This document shows positions 34,501-47,300 of a stretch of DNA of 64,000 nucleotides, in pieces; the first letter of the stretch is position 1; each line of letters starts with the position of its first letter. Origin of the DNA: Ampelocalamus luodianensis (lineage: Eukaryota > Streptophyta > Magnoliopsida > Poales > Poaceae). Position numbers and translations under genes: made by a program. Location: assembly GCA_036346255.1 (NCBI GenBank), contig CM070628.1, positions 9,191,840 to 9,255,839 of the forward strand, read 5' to 3'. Below the pieces are notes generated by a model. That model worked only from the letters and a program-made list of their open reading frames with translations, was not told the origin of the DNA and searched no databases.

Positions 34501-36514
34501 ACGACCAGTACATGTATTGATTGATGATCATGTTTCATCGGTCATGGATATAGGGATATCGAATCAATAATGTAAACACATGTTAGAGAATATGGGGTTG
34601 GATTGACCCACCTTGAGACACTATAAAGATTGTTATGATTCTATGTGTCATTAGTTGGTCTCAAGCAATGATGATGTATAATCCTTAGACCTGAGATCAG
34701 CATGGTTCCCTACATGTGTAATAGCACTCTTAGGGGTTGCCAACGCCGCTCATAATCGGGTAGTTATAAAGGTAGCTTTCGGGTATGCTATGAAACATGC
34801 GAGGGATGTGACTGGTCGAATATGGATTTGCCCTCCTAACATAACGGGAGAGATGTCTCGGGCCTCAAGTGACCGGATAAAGAAAGTGCATGGCCATGCC
34901 ACTAGTAGTCAGTGTTCGACCACATAAGGTTATCCGATAACTTGATCAAGAAAATATTGAATACCCATGGATGACACATTATCTCACCGAGTTCAAACCG
35001 GATATCGTGGAGGCAAAGGGAGAATACTAGAGTAAGTCGCTTAGTTCGATCGATCCGCATAAGTCGTATGGTGATACGAGCAAGTCGAGATCGATCGAAC
35101 GAAATCACAGAGTGGTCGAAACCTGGTCGTAAGGAGTTACGAACTGGTTGTGACCGAATGCAAACTGGTCGTATAAAGATAGGACCTGGTCGTAAGTGAT
35201 GATACACACAAATTATATCGGACGAACCATAATGCAATATGATCTACGACTCGTGGTCGGAATGGTTTTCGAGTCACAACCGATTACACATAAACCTAAC
35301 GGGTCACACACTTAATGGGATGGAACAAATCAGTATGAATACGATTCGTAAAACGTGTTCGGATAGAATCCGACACGGGGGCACTATATAAGGAGATGCT
35401 TGAGGCTAGTACGGGTGGGGACAAGAGAGACACGTGAGTTGTTTCCACCGAAACCCTAGCCGCCATCTTCTTGAGAGAGCCTTCCCATGCGACTTGGTGC
35501 TAGCACACTGGCGTACGGTTGTTCCTTCTCGTGATGTGTGGATACCGTGAGAGGCGCTCATCGCGGTCATTTGTTGCCGAGGACGATCCGCGATCTTCAT
35601 AAGGAACCGTGGAGGTCGCCGGAGGAGATGATCGACTACGAGGACGTTGGACGATCATCTACGACCACTACATCGGCGCGCTCATCGTCGAACTAGGTCG
35701 CCCGACTTCTTCACGCTGATCGCTGCTCGTGGTAATGATCTATGATCATCTATCTTGCTTGGCTTCCTGGTTTACGTGGTAGAATTTTTATATTGTTGCT
35801 AGCGTAGCCTACCCGTATCCCAACAATGAAGGAGCGCTAACTGATTTGCGATAAGCTTACGCAATACCATGAAGCACTTCTTCAGAAATACCAGGAAGAG
35901 ACCGCAGGTAAAAACTCTACTTTTAGATTATATTGTTTCCATATTTTCTCATGCTTATCCAAAAAATTTGTCTTTAAACAGTTAGATTTGTAGAAGCAAA
36001 TAAAGGACCAGAGAATAAGCACATGGAAAATACAATATGAGATGAATACAGTAGAAAAACATCAGCAAGAGCTCAGCTTAAAAATGAGAAGCTTATCGAG
36101 GAGGAGAAATCTCTCATAGAGGAGATCAAAGAGAGCAAGGAGGCTAATTCTACTACTTTGTCTTTTATATTGACTCAATTAAAAGCTATTGCTGTAAAAA
36201 TAAGATGTGCAGAGGTTACATTCACAAAGGAGGAGCCTTTAGTGGGAGAATTGGTCAACAACATCAAGACTCAGACAAAGTTCATTGTTGACCGCCTCTC
36301 GAAGATAGTTCAATCTATGAAGAATTATCTCCAATTTGTCATTATTGTCAATGTAGGCACCTTGTTCATCAAGCTAAAGCACTACTACATAGACACAATG
36401 GACTTGGAGAAGTTAATTCCTGAGTTGATTCTGAAGTCTACACAAGAGATTCAACAGAAGAGAGAAAAAGTAGCTTCTTATGTAGGTAGATATATGGAGA
36501 ATGTAAGGTTTTAA
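31560..36514 (+). pseudogene. Antisense extra ORF of Tat-A (Transposase_28-type), broken
   Basis: Plus-strand coding pieces separated by intron-like gaps lie between pol and the 3' LTR, opposite to gag-pol. They include KWFYYDILGGIRLKFTRGPT (about 32010-32070), EEERLVNTVISLVTAGLTGR (about 32130), a Lys/Ser-rich segment (32594-32880), an acidic segment with LAQINLEEATMPKVVVDE (33217-33582) and coiled-coil-like pieces (QYHEALLQKYQEETA near 35860-35905, then 36158-36514). The layout matches the related ORF of Tat-B at 44311-47832. Tat elements often carry such an ORF, named 'putative gypsy type transposon' in domain databases; its function is unknown. Stops, frameshifts and a solo LTR at 34288 break this copy. 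Confidence 0.65.
34288..35825 (+). mobile_element. Solo LTR of a BARE-1/RIRE1-like copia element
   Basis: It begins TGTTGGTGATATGCCCTAGA, the start typical of BARE-1, Angela and RIRE1 LTRs, and ends CGTATCCCAACA. The 5 bp ATGAA lies on both sides (34283-34287 and 35826-35830). Removing it rejoins the Tat-A antisense ORF in its coiled-coil part. No internal sequence remains. Confidence 0.9.
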
Positions 36515-36997
36515 TTTAAAGACAATTGAATGTCTTGAATGAATATTTTTCAATCAATTAATTTAAAGACAACTGGGTTTGCTCTTTATTTTTTTTAGTA
36601 TATTAGTAGCCTTGACTGTGATGTGTTTGACAAGTGATATGGTAAACATATCACATGGACTTAGCACTTGTGACTATTTCAAGGGTTGACGACAATCAGA
36701 GGTTGATGACCAGTGTAACTTTCACAAAGATACTCGGCACTAACTAGCCGCAAGTCCTGATAAAGTTTGTATAATGAGTTTCCGAGCAAAGTGAGAATCG
36801 CCTTATAGAAAAAGTCTCTACTAGAAGTTATATGAAGACCAGATCAACGACCTTGTATATGTTAGGAATTGGTTGGTAGTCATGAAGATCAACCATAATC
36901 AAATAACAAAGAGTAATATATAATCATATTATACATAAATTGGAAGACATCAATGAATGAATGCAAAATGTAATGTTTATTAACGAGATATAATATG

Positions 36998-38150
36998 TTA
37001 CACATAATGCTTATGAAGATGTTTTATGTTCCAAGCGTTGGATAGAATTATGCCATCCTCGTAGCAAGTCGAATGTAACCGCATCAGTGTGAAACTACAG
37101 TAAAAGGACCTTTCCCATTTGGGAGAAAAATTGTTAGAATTATATTTATTCTGGATTTGTCTTAGAACAAAATTACCCATGTTAAGCGTATGCGGTTGGA
37201 CTCTTCTCTTGTAGTACCAACGCAACCTTTGTAAATAGGATGCCGACCTGATTAGTGCTCGATCGCATTTTTCTTCAAGAAGGTTGACGTCATCTTCACG
37301 CTGCTCACCTTGATTGACGGTATCACGGAGATTGACACGTGTAGAACCTAAATGAATTTCACTAGGTAATACCACTTCTGCTGCGTAGACTAGTTGAAAT
37401 GGTGTTTCACCTATAGCTCTACTGGTCATAGTATGTAGGGCCCAAAGAACTGAGTAGAGGTTGTCTACCCAAGCCCCCGTGTGTGTTTTGAGTTTGTCAA
37501 AGACTCTTTTCTTCATGTCTCGCACGATTTGACTGTTTGAACGTTCAACTGCTCCATTGCTCTGTAGATGAGCAATAGAAGTGAAAAAAGTGGGTACACC
37601 AAAACGTGTCTCTACATTTTTTTTATAAAGAATTTTTTGGCTGCTGATGTAGTTATTGTAGTGACGGGTTCAGCTTATATCCACTTAGTGAATGTGTCAA
37701 TGGCCACAAATAAGAATTTGTATTCATTAGTTTCCCTAGGTAAATGTCCAACTATGTTAATTCCCCATGTCGAAAATGGTCATGACAATGGAATTGTCTG
37801 GAATTGATTTGCAGGTTGATGTACTTATCGAGCATGAAATTGGCATTGCTCACAAGTCTTTATAAGATGCATTGCATGTTGTAGTACTGTGGGTCAATAA
37901 AAATCTTGTTGGAAAGCTTTTCCAATCAGCGTTCTATATGAAGCATGTGCTCCACATATGCCCCCATGTATTTTATGAAGTAATGTTTTACCATTTCCCT
38001 AAGAAATACATTGCATTAGAACAACATGTACTTCTTTTTTGTATAGGCTGTTATCGAATAGTTTGTACATTTTGTCTCTCAAATTAATCTATCTTTGTCA
38101 CGTGCATCCTTGAGCATTGTCCCATGTGCTAGATAGGTTTTCAATGATAG
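36998..38150 (-). pseudogene. Tat-A integrase (broken)
   Basis: The last 175 codons before the stop at 36998 read continuously: MRDMKKRVFDKLKTHTGAWV, WALHTMTSRAIGETPFQLVY, EKCDRALIRSASYLQRLRWY and the tail LSNAWNIKHLHKHYV. This is the end of the gypsy integrase core and its C-terminal domain. The zinc finger and first catalytic residues should lie at 37560-38150, where only short broken frames are left. Confidence 0.83.
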
Positions 38151-38318
38151 GATCCAATCCACATCATGCTCGAGAATGGAAACCTCTAAAGTAGTCGGTG
38201 ATATTTATGTAGATGTACTTACAGAGGATTTAGACAAACATTTAAGGAAAACACTTGTTGGAACCGGTGCTCTCTGAGGATCCTAGTTTTGATAATCGCC
38301 TACTATAGTATTTTCTTT

Positions 38319-39892
38319 TCACAGGATATATTGGACTTCGAAACTGGTAAAGTATTTTTCCAATTTCCTCATTTCATCTAGGTAGTGAGCCATTGTCTTA
38401 TCGGAACATTGAAATTCCTTGCTAACCCAGTTTACGACCAATAGCGACTTACCATCCACTAGAAGTCGACGGACACCGAGGGATTTGGCTACTTGGAGCC
38501 TAGCTAGAAGACATTCATACCCTGCCATATTATTTGTAATAGGGAAATGCAGTTGGATTACATACTGTAACTGGTCGCCCTGTGGCATGACCAGTATTGT
38601 ACCAGCCCGCGAGCCTTTAAGTTCCTGTGGTTCAGAATTAGTCCATTCTGCGATAAAATCAGCGAATGCCTAAGGCTTAATTTTTTTTCGGGCAAATGAT
38701 GTGAGTTCTACTACCCACTTAGCAATAGGACCAGTTGACTATTGATTGTGTAAGACACTTCTCAAGGCAAAGAACGATGGTATTGTAATCTTCTGCGATT
38801 GAAATTAGTGTCGTAGCTAACAGGAAACCATCAATAGGGCATAAAGTAACTTTCAGAGTTGAGGGTAGCGCTCCTTTGGTCCGTGTAATGCTTCACTTAT
38901 ATAGTAAACAGGTCATTGGACCTTATCTCATTCTGGATTAGTACAGCGCTGACCATGTTAGCTGTGGCAACATATATACCAATAAAGGTTATCCTGGGTA
39001 TGGTGATACCAATATGGGTGGGCTTGCTAAATAAGTCTTGATGTCCTCAAAGGCTTTATTTATCTAATCCGACCACTGAAATTTGCCTGGTTTTTGAATT
39101 ACCTTAAAGAAAGGCAATCCATGCTCACCTAATCGAGAAATAAAGTGGCTAAGTGATGCCATTCGACCAGCTAGACCTTGAACCTCCTTCACAATTGAAG
39201 GTGTTCGGAAAGATTCAATGGCACATATTTTTCAGGATTGACTTCAATTCCTCTAGAATTAACAAGGAAGCCAAGTAATTTACTAGAAGAAACACGAAAA
39301 GCACACTTTCCTGGATTCAACTTGATTCCTTTATTATTTAGATTGATAAAAGTTTCTACCAAATCAAAGAAATGATCAGAGCTTTTTGTGCTCTTTACAA
39401 TAAGATCGTCTACATATGCTTCCAGATTATGCCCTATTTGGTCGACAAATATCTTCTGCATAAGTCGTTGGTATGTGGCGCCAATATTTTTTAGCCCAAG
39501 CAGCATCTTGATGTAGCAGTAGATACCGAAAGGGGTGATTAAGAAAGTCTTATCTTCGTCTTCTCTTGCCATGTTGATTTCATGGTAGTCTGAGGAAGCA
39601 TGCATAAAACACATCAATTCACATCCTGTTGTTGAATCGACCTGTTGGTCGATGCGGGGTAAAGGTAAGTCATCCTTAGGATAGACATTATTCAAATTAG
39701 TAAAGTCAACGCACATGAGTCATTTACCATTTGCTTTCTTGACCATGACCGGTTCGCGAGCCAATCAAAGTTGGTCGATTCGCGAATGAAGCCGACTTCT
39801 AATAGTTTGTCCAACTCTTGTTGAATGGCTTCTTGTTGATCAGAGCGAATCGACGGAGCTTCGCATCGGTCGCTTGTCGTGCCATATGGCAA
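38319..39892 (-). pseudogene. Tat-A reverse transcriptase and RNase H (broken)
   Basis: RT begins near 39892 (DQQEAIQQELDKLLEVGFIR). MCVDFTNLNNVYPKDDLPLP (39716 down) and FMHASSDYHEINMAREDEDK follow. The usual DAxSGYHQI now reads HASSDYHEI. The catalytic LEAYVDDLIVKS is near 39410-39440, then KCAFRVSSSKLLGFLVNSRG. The RNase H-like part around 38319-38588 reads NNMAGYECLLARLQVAKSLG and DGKSLLVVNWVSKEFQC. The region between (38600-39180) is frameshifted. Confidence 0.85.
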
Positions 39893-39899
39893 GCCTATG

Positions 39900-42775
39900 C
39901 TCGATCACCTCCTTGGGACTCCAAGCATGTCGGAAGGTTGCCACATGAACACATCGACATTTGCTCGGAGGAAGGCAATGAGCTCAAGTTCCTATTTCTC
40001 ATTCATTCCTCGACCTAACTGAACTGCCTTGGAGTGGTCGTCGGAGTAAGTGGGATTTGCTTTACTTTTTCATTCTACCGAGGAATTTCTTCAACCGACC
40101 GCTTTCTGTGCTTTTCATCCTTGTTCGACTTCTCTGCATCATTAGAATCCCTTAATGGTAACTGATCTACGGTCTCTAAAGATTTTTTATCATAATTAAG
40201 TGCAGTAGAGTGGTTACCTTGCACAGAAATGACGCCCTTGGGACCAAGAATTTTTATACTCTGGTAGGCGTGGTGAGTAGCCGTCACAAACTTTGTTATT
40301 AGTTATGTCGTAAAGTTTTGATAATCTCCTAAAGTTATTGGTAGTACTATCTGACCAATAGGAGTAGTTGAGGGACCAGGTACTATCCAGAAAAGGGATT
40401 TATAACCAGTTTTATTCTAGAACGAGAAATTTGCATCTCATCCATAGCATTTATAAAAAAGCAACTCCAAATAATGACCCCTATCTATCAGTACTCTTCC
40501 CACTTTGCATTTACTTATAATAGGAGAAATGATCAATGGAAGCTTACGAGGAGTAGACATACCTTTTGGACAATCAGCTTTGTTGAAGGTCGGAACGACA
40601 TCCGACCACTTCGGGTAGCTTGGCTTCCCTAGTTGAGTATCAACGCTGTTGACCTCCCTCCATGTGGATTTGACCTATCTTTTGGATGGATAGACAGAGA
40701 CCCTCCAAGATGACATTAACATGGTTGTTAGGCTTTTGATATGCCATCAGTTCTTCTCTGTTAGCATCTTTGGTATTACCGTGAACACCACCTTTAGGTA
40801 TTGTAGGCATTGGTACTTTACCTAAGTAAAAGTCATCCATGCACTTCTTCCAAGTACGGCAGTTGCACAAGTCATGACTAGGCATGTTGTGAAGTGGGCA
40901 CCAGCGGCCATTTAAGTTGGTCACACCAGAGCCCTTGGGTAATGACTGGTCGGTTGGACGATCAGCCAATTTTCTCCATAGACCCTTGCCTTTATTATAG
41001 GTCGGGCACTGCTCTATAGCAACGACCTCCCTTGGTGCAAACCTTGTTTTATTCTTTTTATTAGCCTTGCCCTTGTGGTTGTCAGGTCTGGTCAATTTCT
41101 TGGATTATTTCTTATGAGAACCTTCCATACTTGGCTGCAGTAGTGTATTGCCCTTGTCAACCATACGATTCCATTCTATCGCTGCATGAGCATCCATGTA
41201 GCGATCAGCCATGTCAAACAGCTCTGACACGGTTCGTGGCGGATTGATGTTGAGATCTTGTGTGAATCTTTTGGACCGCACAGCCTGCATGAACGCTCGA
41301 ATAACATAATCATCAATAATATTTGAAATAGTATTTTGTACTTCTACAAATCTTTTAACAAGCCGACGCATATTTTCTCTGAAAGTCTGTCGAAAACGAT
41401 GTAAATCATCCTGTTTTCTAGGATTTGTGTAACAAATTTTAAAGTTGCCAATAATGGCATGACACAGATTTTCCCAACTAAATATAGAATTTCTGGCTGG
41501 TTAAATAACCAAGTCCGAGTAGATCCTTTTAGTATAGTTGGTAAGTAGTTTGTCGTTACCTTTATGTCGCCGCACGTAGCCTGGACAATGGTACTGTAAA
41601 TTTGGAGGAATTCTTAGGGATTATGTGTCCCATCGAAGCTCTCTAGATGTCTTGGCTTGAACTTTTTGGGTCAGTCGACATCTCTTAACCCGGGTGAAAA
41701 AGCCTTGCACCCTGTGTATGGCCTCCAATCGTGGTTGGACATTATGACCTTTATCACAATTATTAAGAGAACGAGATCTTCTACGACCACAGTTAGAGTG
41801 CTCACGTAGGCCCAATCTGTCAAACACATCCCGTCGAGGTGGAGCATCTTCTTAACGAAGGTTATCAGAGGACGACGATGTCTAGAATCAGACTGGTCTG
41901 CTCTAGAGCTGCGTTGAGACCTTGATGATAGTGAAAGGCTCTGCACTTCTGCAGTAGCCTCTTGCAGGTCAGTAGCCAATGAACGAATGACCAAATGTCA
42001 TGTTCACCATTTTATCCCATCTGGTGGTTGGCAATTGCACTTGAAAGTATGCGCACCCTGTCGACGAGAGTTTCTACCTGTGAAGGTGATGGTACAACAT
42101 TTAAATCTCTTGCCGCTATCCTCGGGGCGACATGGGGTATGGCTGACAGACATTGATCACCACTCGTGTTGATGGTAATGGTAGGTCACCTAGATGTCCC
42201 CGGCGCACTATCATAGTACCGGCGATGGGCCTCCTCCATTGCCTTATACTTGGCCGCGAGGAGTTGATTGCCTTGCTCCTGTGCCACACGTTCACCCTGC
42301 TCTTGGGCCTCATGCTATTCACTTGTTGTCTGTTGTTCATCGGTCTCACTGGCACTGACAACAACACATTCACAAAACTTGGAGCAGATAGAGGGTGGGA
42401 ACATCCTATCCTCATCAGTGGTGGGGTATTAGTTGAGATCTTGGAGTAGATGGAGTATATGTTCTAGAAACGATTCTTCCATTGCCTCAACATACTCTTC
42501 ATCATCGAGATTGTCATGAATCGCCATGGTACTGGCATCATGGTAACTTGTCTCTCCAGTTGAGACAGAAGTTGGAACATAGTCGTCCTCGAAGTTGCTT
42601 GAGGGTGGAACTGATCTCCCCACTGCCTCACTCCCAACGAGTTGGATTATAGGCGATGAAAATTTCTCCTCGGGAATGTACTCGTCGAAGAAGTCGCATT
42701 TGCATGCCTTCTTAGGGACGTAGTCCTCCATTGCGATATGGACATAGTCAGCAAGATCGAAGGAGTTCTCCTCTT
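39900..42775 (-). pseudogene. Tat-A gag and protease region (broken)
   Basis: The N-terminal part (about 42775-42430) is acidic: MQEENSFDLADYVHIAMEDY and then FDEYIPEEKFSSP. A capsid-like stretch is found near 41371-41170 (YVIRAFMQAVRSKRFTQDLN and LFDMADRYMDAHAAIEWN). A zinc-knuckle-like segment CPLHNMPSHDLCNC lies near 40870-40915. The piece at 40075-40287 (HHAYQSIKILGPKGVISVQG) corresponds to the linker between protease and RT. Frames are broken between all of these. Confidence 0.75.
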
Positions 42776-42830
42776 GCATTTGTGAGGACACAAGAACATC
42801 ATAGCAACGATGATCTTTGAGTTGGTGGTG

Positions 42831-42848
42831 CCCTCCTTCTAGCGCCAA
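42831..42848 (-). other. Primer binding site of Tat-A
   Basis: TTGGCGCTAGAAGGAGGG, read on the minus strand, lies 7 nt inside the 5' LTR. The TGGCGC start is common in Tat/Athila-type gypsy elements. Confidence 0.65.
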
Positions 42849-42855
42849 CTTTCGA

Positions 42856-42990
42856 TGATCGAACACGGGGTTCCCTATCGAGCTTATCTGGGAAAATGAT
42901 ATCAGAACACTATCAAAATGAATACGCTTTATTTCTATGGACACACCGAGTGTTTGTATGAGAATACAATGGGATGTTAAGAATGCCGCT
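42856..42990 (-). repeat. 5' LTR of Tat-A, inner part (interrupted by Tat-B)
   Basis: Aligns with the start of 30678-31233 (for example GAGTGTTTGTATGAGAATAC). It stops at CCGCT (42986-42990), where Tat-B is inserted, and resumes at 58817-58980 with CCGCTAAAAGCG. The outermost part of this LTR is cut by the LTR at 58981. Confidence 0.85.
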
Positions 42991-43732
42991 TGTCGGTGTT
43001 TTAGAACCGATCTTACGTAAAGATTGTTTGATTCGGGGTCTCCACAATTGATCACGCATTTAAAGAGACACGGGATTTTTATACGTGTTCGGCCTTCTCC
43101 TGTGAGAATAATAACCCTACTCATGTGTGTATTGTATTGGGTATCTCGATTACAATCAAGATAAGGTCTTGCCCTAATATCGCATCGATCGCTCTCCAAA
43201 AAGCCTCTCCTTCACTATCTCTAAAAGATACCTATTTATACTATGCCGTTGGGGTAGTTGTCGTTCTGTGCTAATTACGCCATTATTGCGTAATAATGAG
43301 AGTAATTATCGGTAGTAACCCCATGTTGTTCAACGGTTATCAATCGAGATAGTTGAGAATTATCTCGTAGTTATTTCTGTATAATCGCGTAATTTGATCG
43401 CCGATCCTCATTAGTAAATGGGTCTTTGACGGGTGGACCCGGCTAACTGTGAGGATAAACAGAAAGGCTAATCGTGAGCGTAACTTACGATTAGCGTGCA
43501 GTCGAGAAAGAGCTTACGATCGTATTGGTCGAGAAAAGACTTACGACCGACGTAATCGTAGCAAGACTTACGATTACACTATAGTCGTAGAAATGCTTAT
43601 TTATTGTGGGGTGGTCGAGAAGAGCTTACGACCACCTAACTTACTCCTCCTTATAACATTAAGGGTATACAATGTGACGTCATATTACATGACTATGAAA
43701 TAATAAAATGAGGATTTATCATATCCTCGCCA
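42991..43732 (-). repeat. 3' LTR of Tat-B
   Basis: Plus-strand ends are TGTCGGTGTTTTAGAACC and ATATCCTCGCCA. It contains the palindromic array (43470-43635) and TATTTATA (43233-43240, TATA box on the minus strand). A minus-strand purine tract AAGTGGGGCTAGA lies just outside, at about 43734-43746. Confidence 0.93.
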
Positions 43733-44123
43733 TCTAGCCCCACTTCAAGTGAAAATAACTTACTTGGTTGAGAAGTCATAGATGATCTTATGATCACCGG
43801 AGTTTGTAGGAAAACGTTGAAGGAAAAACTCTTCAACATGTATTTTCTTGACTAGAAATATGCTTTGGTCGAGGCAATTTGTTGGAAGTCTCACGATTAT
43901 AAGGTAGTCGAGAAAATCTTACGACTTTAGAGTAATTGTGGCCTTATGATCGAAGCAAATCTTTTTCGATAGGCATTTCTTTTGATCCAAGGTCAAGAAG
44001 GTAATTTAACTTGAGGTGTGAAAAGGGTTTCGTGATTTTCAAACGCAGATTAAAGACATGTCTGTTGGAGCAATTCGGCGATGGAAACCGCTGGGCTTCC
44101 ACTGTTTCGCTTCAAGCACGCGT

Positions 44124-44130
44124 TATAAAA
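44124..44130 (+). promoter_or_regulatory. Candidate TATA box of the Tat-B antisense ORF
   Basis: TATAAAA lies 187 bp upstream of the ATG at 44311, in the gap between the 3' LTR and the antisense ORF. Position and strand suit an internal promoter for that ORF. Sequence evidence only. Confidence 0.35.
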
Positions 44131-44310
44131 CGCATCGCGGGATTGACCTAGGTTCTTACCTTTTCCCTAATTTGCCCCAACTGCTCATTGCTTTCTCGCT
44201 CCTTCGCCGCCAAAGTGATACTGCGGCATTTTCTTGGAGCTTTCCCAAATCCAACTCTCCCGCCTTTGAGAGAAAATGTCTAGGTTGTCTCCGAGTGGAC
44301 TGAGTCGGAA

Positions 44311-47300
44311 ATGGACGACGCCAAGATGAAGGCCCTCGTCGCCGCCGAGAAAATCCCCGAGGATTACTCGTGAAGTGGATTGCGCGAATGGACAACACCG
44401 CCATCGGGGAGGAAGATCAAATTCGCTTTCCAGCGCATCGTGAGTGTGGCCTCCGATTGCCTGCTCATCCCTTCCTCACCCTCGTGCTCGAGCACTTCGG
44501 GGTGGAATTAGAGAACCTTGGTCCTAATTCCATCACAATGCTGAGTGTTTTTGTGTATTTGTGCGAGGCTTACCTGGGGATTTCGGCGGACCTCAAGCTT
44601 TTCCAGTACTACTACGGAATGGCTCGGAGGCCGGAATTGCCGGGAGTTGCGGTCTGAAGCTCCGCGACGGTATATCGAAGGAGTATATTCAGATGTTCAC
44701 CCAGTCGTCGTGGCCGGGGTGGAAGAAGATGTGGTTTTACTGGGAGGTTACTAAGGAAGACACCTCCGATTCGTCGAAAGCCGAGAGGTCCTCTTCCCGG
44801 ATTCGACTCGTAATCTCGATCGATAGCCCCTACATTCAAGCCGTCAAAGACTTGAAGTCGGAGGGACTCACCGGATGGCACGTGGTGAAGGACTTCATCA
44901 CGCGCCGCATCAGTCCTTTGAAGAAACGAGTTCCTCCTATGTGGAGGTACTCGGGGAAGGACAACCCAACTAGGGATTACAAGGACGGTAAGTAGAAGAA
45001 CTTACTTTTCTGGCTATGTCTTTGGTTAATCTCGATTTAGTCTGCTAATCGTGTTGTTTGAGTGTATAGATTGTCCACAGGGGGAGATTTATGCTCGCGT
45101 CAGACTCATCTGCGAGAAGAGTTCGTCCAACATAGCAGCTCCACAAATTCTTGCGGTTTTGGCCGAAGAAGAGAAGGTGGAGCGCCTAAAGGTAATCGAA
45201 AAGAAACGACTTCGTCTTTAGGCACTTATTGTCGAAATGATTTACGATCAAGGATTCGCCGTAGAAAACCTTACGACTGGGTACCGGTTGTAGAAAGACT
45301 TACGACTGGATGTAATCGTAGCAGGACTTACGATTATATTATAGTCGTAGAAATACTTACGATTTGTGAACTGGTCTTAGAAGAACTTACGACCATTTTC
45401 TTTTTCTGTTCTTCAACAGAAAGTAGGCGTAGAAGACTGCCAAGACGACGAGGAGTCGATTTGGTGGTCATTGGGGTGACTGCGCAGGTGGAGCCTGCAA
45501 AATCCCCTCCAGCCAAGAAGCGTCGCCTTGTAATGGTCGGCGACAAAGGTGGCTCCAGCTCGGCTCCTTCTGCCCCTTTTGCTAAATTCGTTGCAGACTT
45601 GGCTGCGGCAAAGAAGAAAGCAGAGGGAGCCCGCCTTTGCCCTCAAGCGCACAGCCCCCAAGGTTAAGGTACCCTTCTATTACGACAACAAGTCGTTCGT
45701 AGTTTCAGCTTCTCGTGGCTTCATAAGGCAGCTAGAAAAGGAGAACCGAAGAACTTCATGTCTTTTGTGAAGGAAACCGCTGCCCAGTGGGATCTGAGGA
45801 CGAGGAGCAGCGCTCTTAGGTGGTCGAGATCGATCTCGCCACCGAAGTTGGGAGGAGGAGACTCTGTCCCGAGTGAATCTCACCCTGGTGGTTGAGAAGA
45901 AGTCGAAGAAACCTTCCGTCGGGAAGGTTGCTCCCAAGTTTCGAGTCAGGTCTAGCGCGCAGAGGTATGTAAAAAACATAAGTGTAAGAACTGCATTTAC
46001 TCTTTACTTTTTACGAGTTGACTTACTTCTGCGTTTTGTGATCCTAGCCCAACGTCTTCAGCCCCCAGGGATGCTCCTATGGAGAAGCCCGCTGTCACCT
46101 CTTCAGGTGGCGAGGATGTGACTGCGGTAGTAGCTGAAGGCCCAACTACTATTCCCACGACGGAGGAAGTCGTTGCTGCCGAAGTTGCTACAACCACCAA
46201 GGTTATCGAAGCTGCTACGACCACCGAGGCTGTCGCAGGGACTGGAGAGGAGGCCGTGAGGGAAACACCGGAAGCTGGTAGTGGTGGGAGTTCTGACCAC
46301 CGCACCGGTAAGGAGGTTGTCGAGGACGTTCCTTCCGGCCCTCTAGGTGGTGTTCCTGTCACAGAGTCAGAGGAAGAAGAATATTTCAACTTTTGCTTTG
46401 ATTTTTTTGGCCCCGATTCTATCGTAGGATCTTCTACCTACCGATCTCACGACCGAGTTCCTCACCCCAGCAGCATTCCCAATTGCGGGGATGTTTTTGA
46501 CAATGAACGTCTCGAGTGGGTCTGGTGGAAACGAGTCGAGGAGATGGATGGGCTGAAGGATCCGTCGCGAATAATGTTCATATTTGCTTGGTCAAACATG
46601 AATGTAAGTGTTCCTCGATACTCACGTATGGTTTTACCCCTGTCTCTTATCGCTTTTTTCTCGCAGAGAGTCAGAGAGCAAGTTGCTACGATTTGTGAGT
46701 ACAATCGGCAACTTATCAAACTACGACAAGAGAAAAGAGGTGCTCTGCGAGCAAGCAGAGAGGTGGTGAGTAACCGATTCTCGTAATCATTTTTACAAAC
46801 TAATTACTTACTCAAGACTATAGAAGATTGTCGAGAAAACTTACGACTTGGTACTAATCGTAGAAGATCTTACGACCTAGGGTAATCGTGGAAAACTTAC
46901 GATCACCCATCGAGAAATACTTACGATCGATCATCTATGTATACATGTCTTCCTTTAACCTTTCAGTTTAAGAGTGATTTAAAAGACTTTAGTTGATGCA
47001 CTCGACTTCAAGAAAGTCGAGAAGAACAAGCTAAAGGATAAGGCCACCGACCTTCTGAAGAAGCTTTAGGAGGCTAACTCTGCAACTCAGAGATTGCAGG
47101 AAAAAATAAAATGATGTGGGTTACGACGCTTGATCTTGATCGCGCTTTCTTAACCTCTTATTCTTTTGAGTAAAAGGAGGTCAAAAATAAGACCCTTCAG
47201 CCGAGGTAGGGGCTCTTCGATCGAGGTCCGTGAGAAGTCCTCGGTTGTCCGCGAGATCTCCCGCATCGCGAAGGAGAAAGACCAAGATATTGAGAAGTTA

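Noticed and set aside
36998..42775. Functional gypsy polyprotein
   Set aside because: Domains are present in the right order but every junction is interrupted by stops or frameshifts, and the RT palm motif is altered.
43470..43635. CRISPR-like array
   Set aside because: The units are short imperfect palindromes with irregular spacing inside a eukaryotic LTR; there are no cas genes and no constant spacer length.
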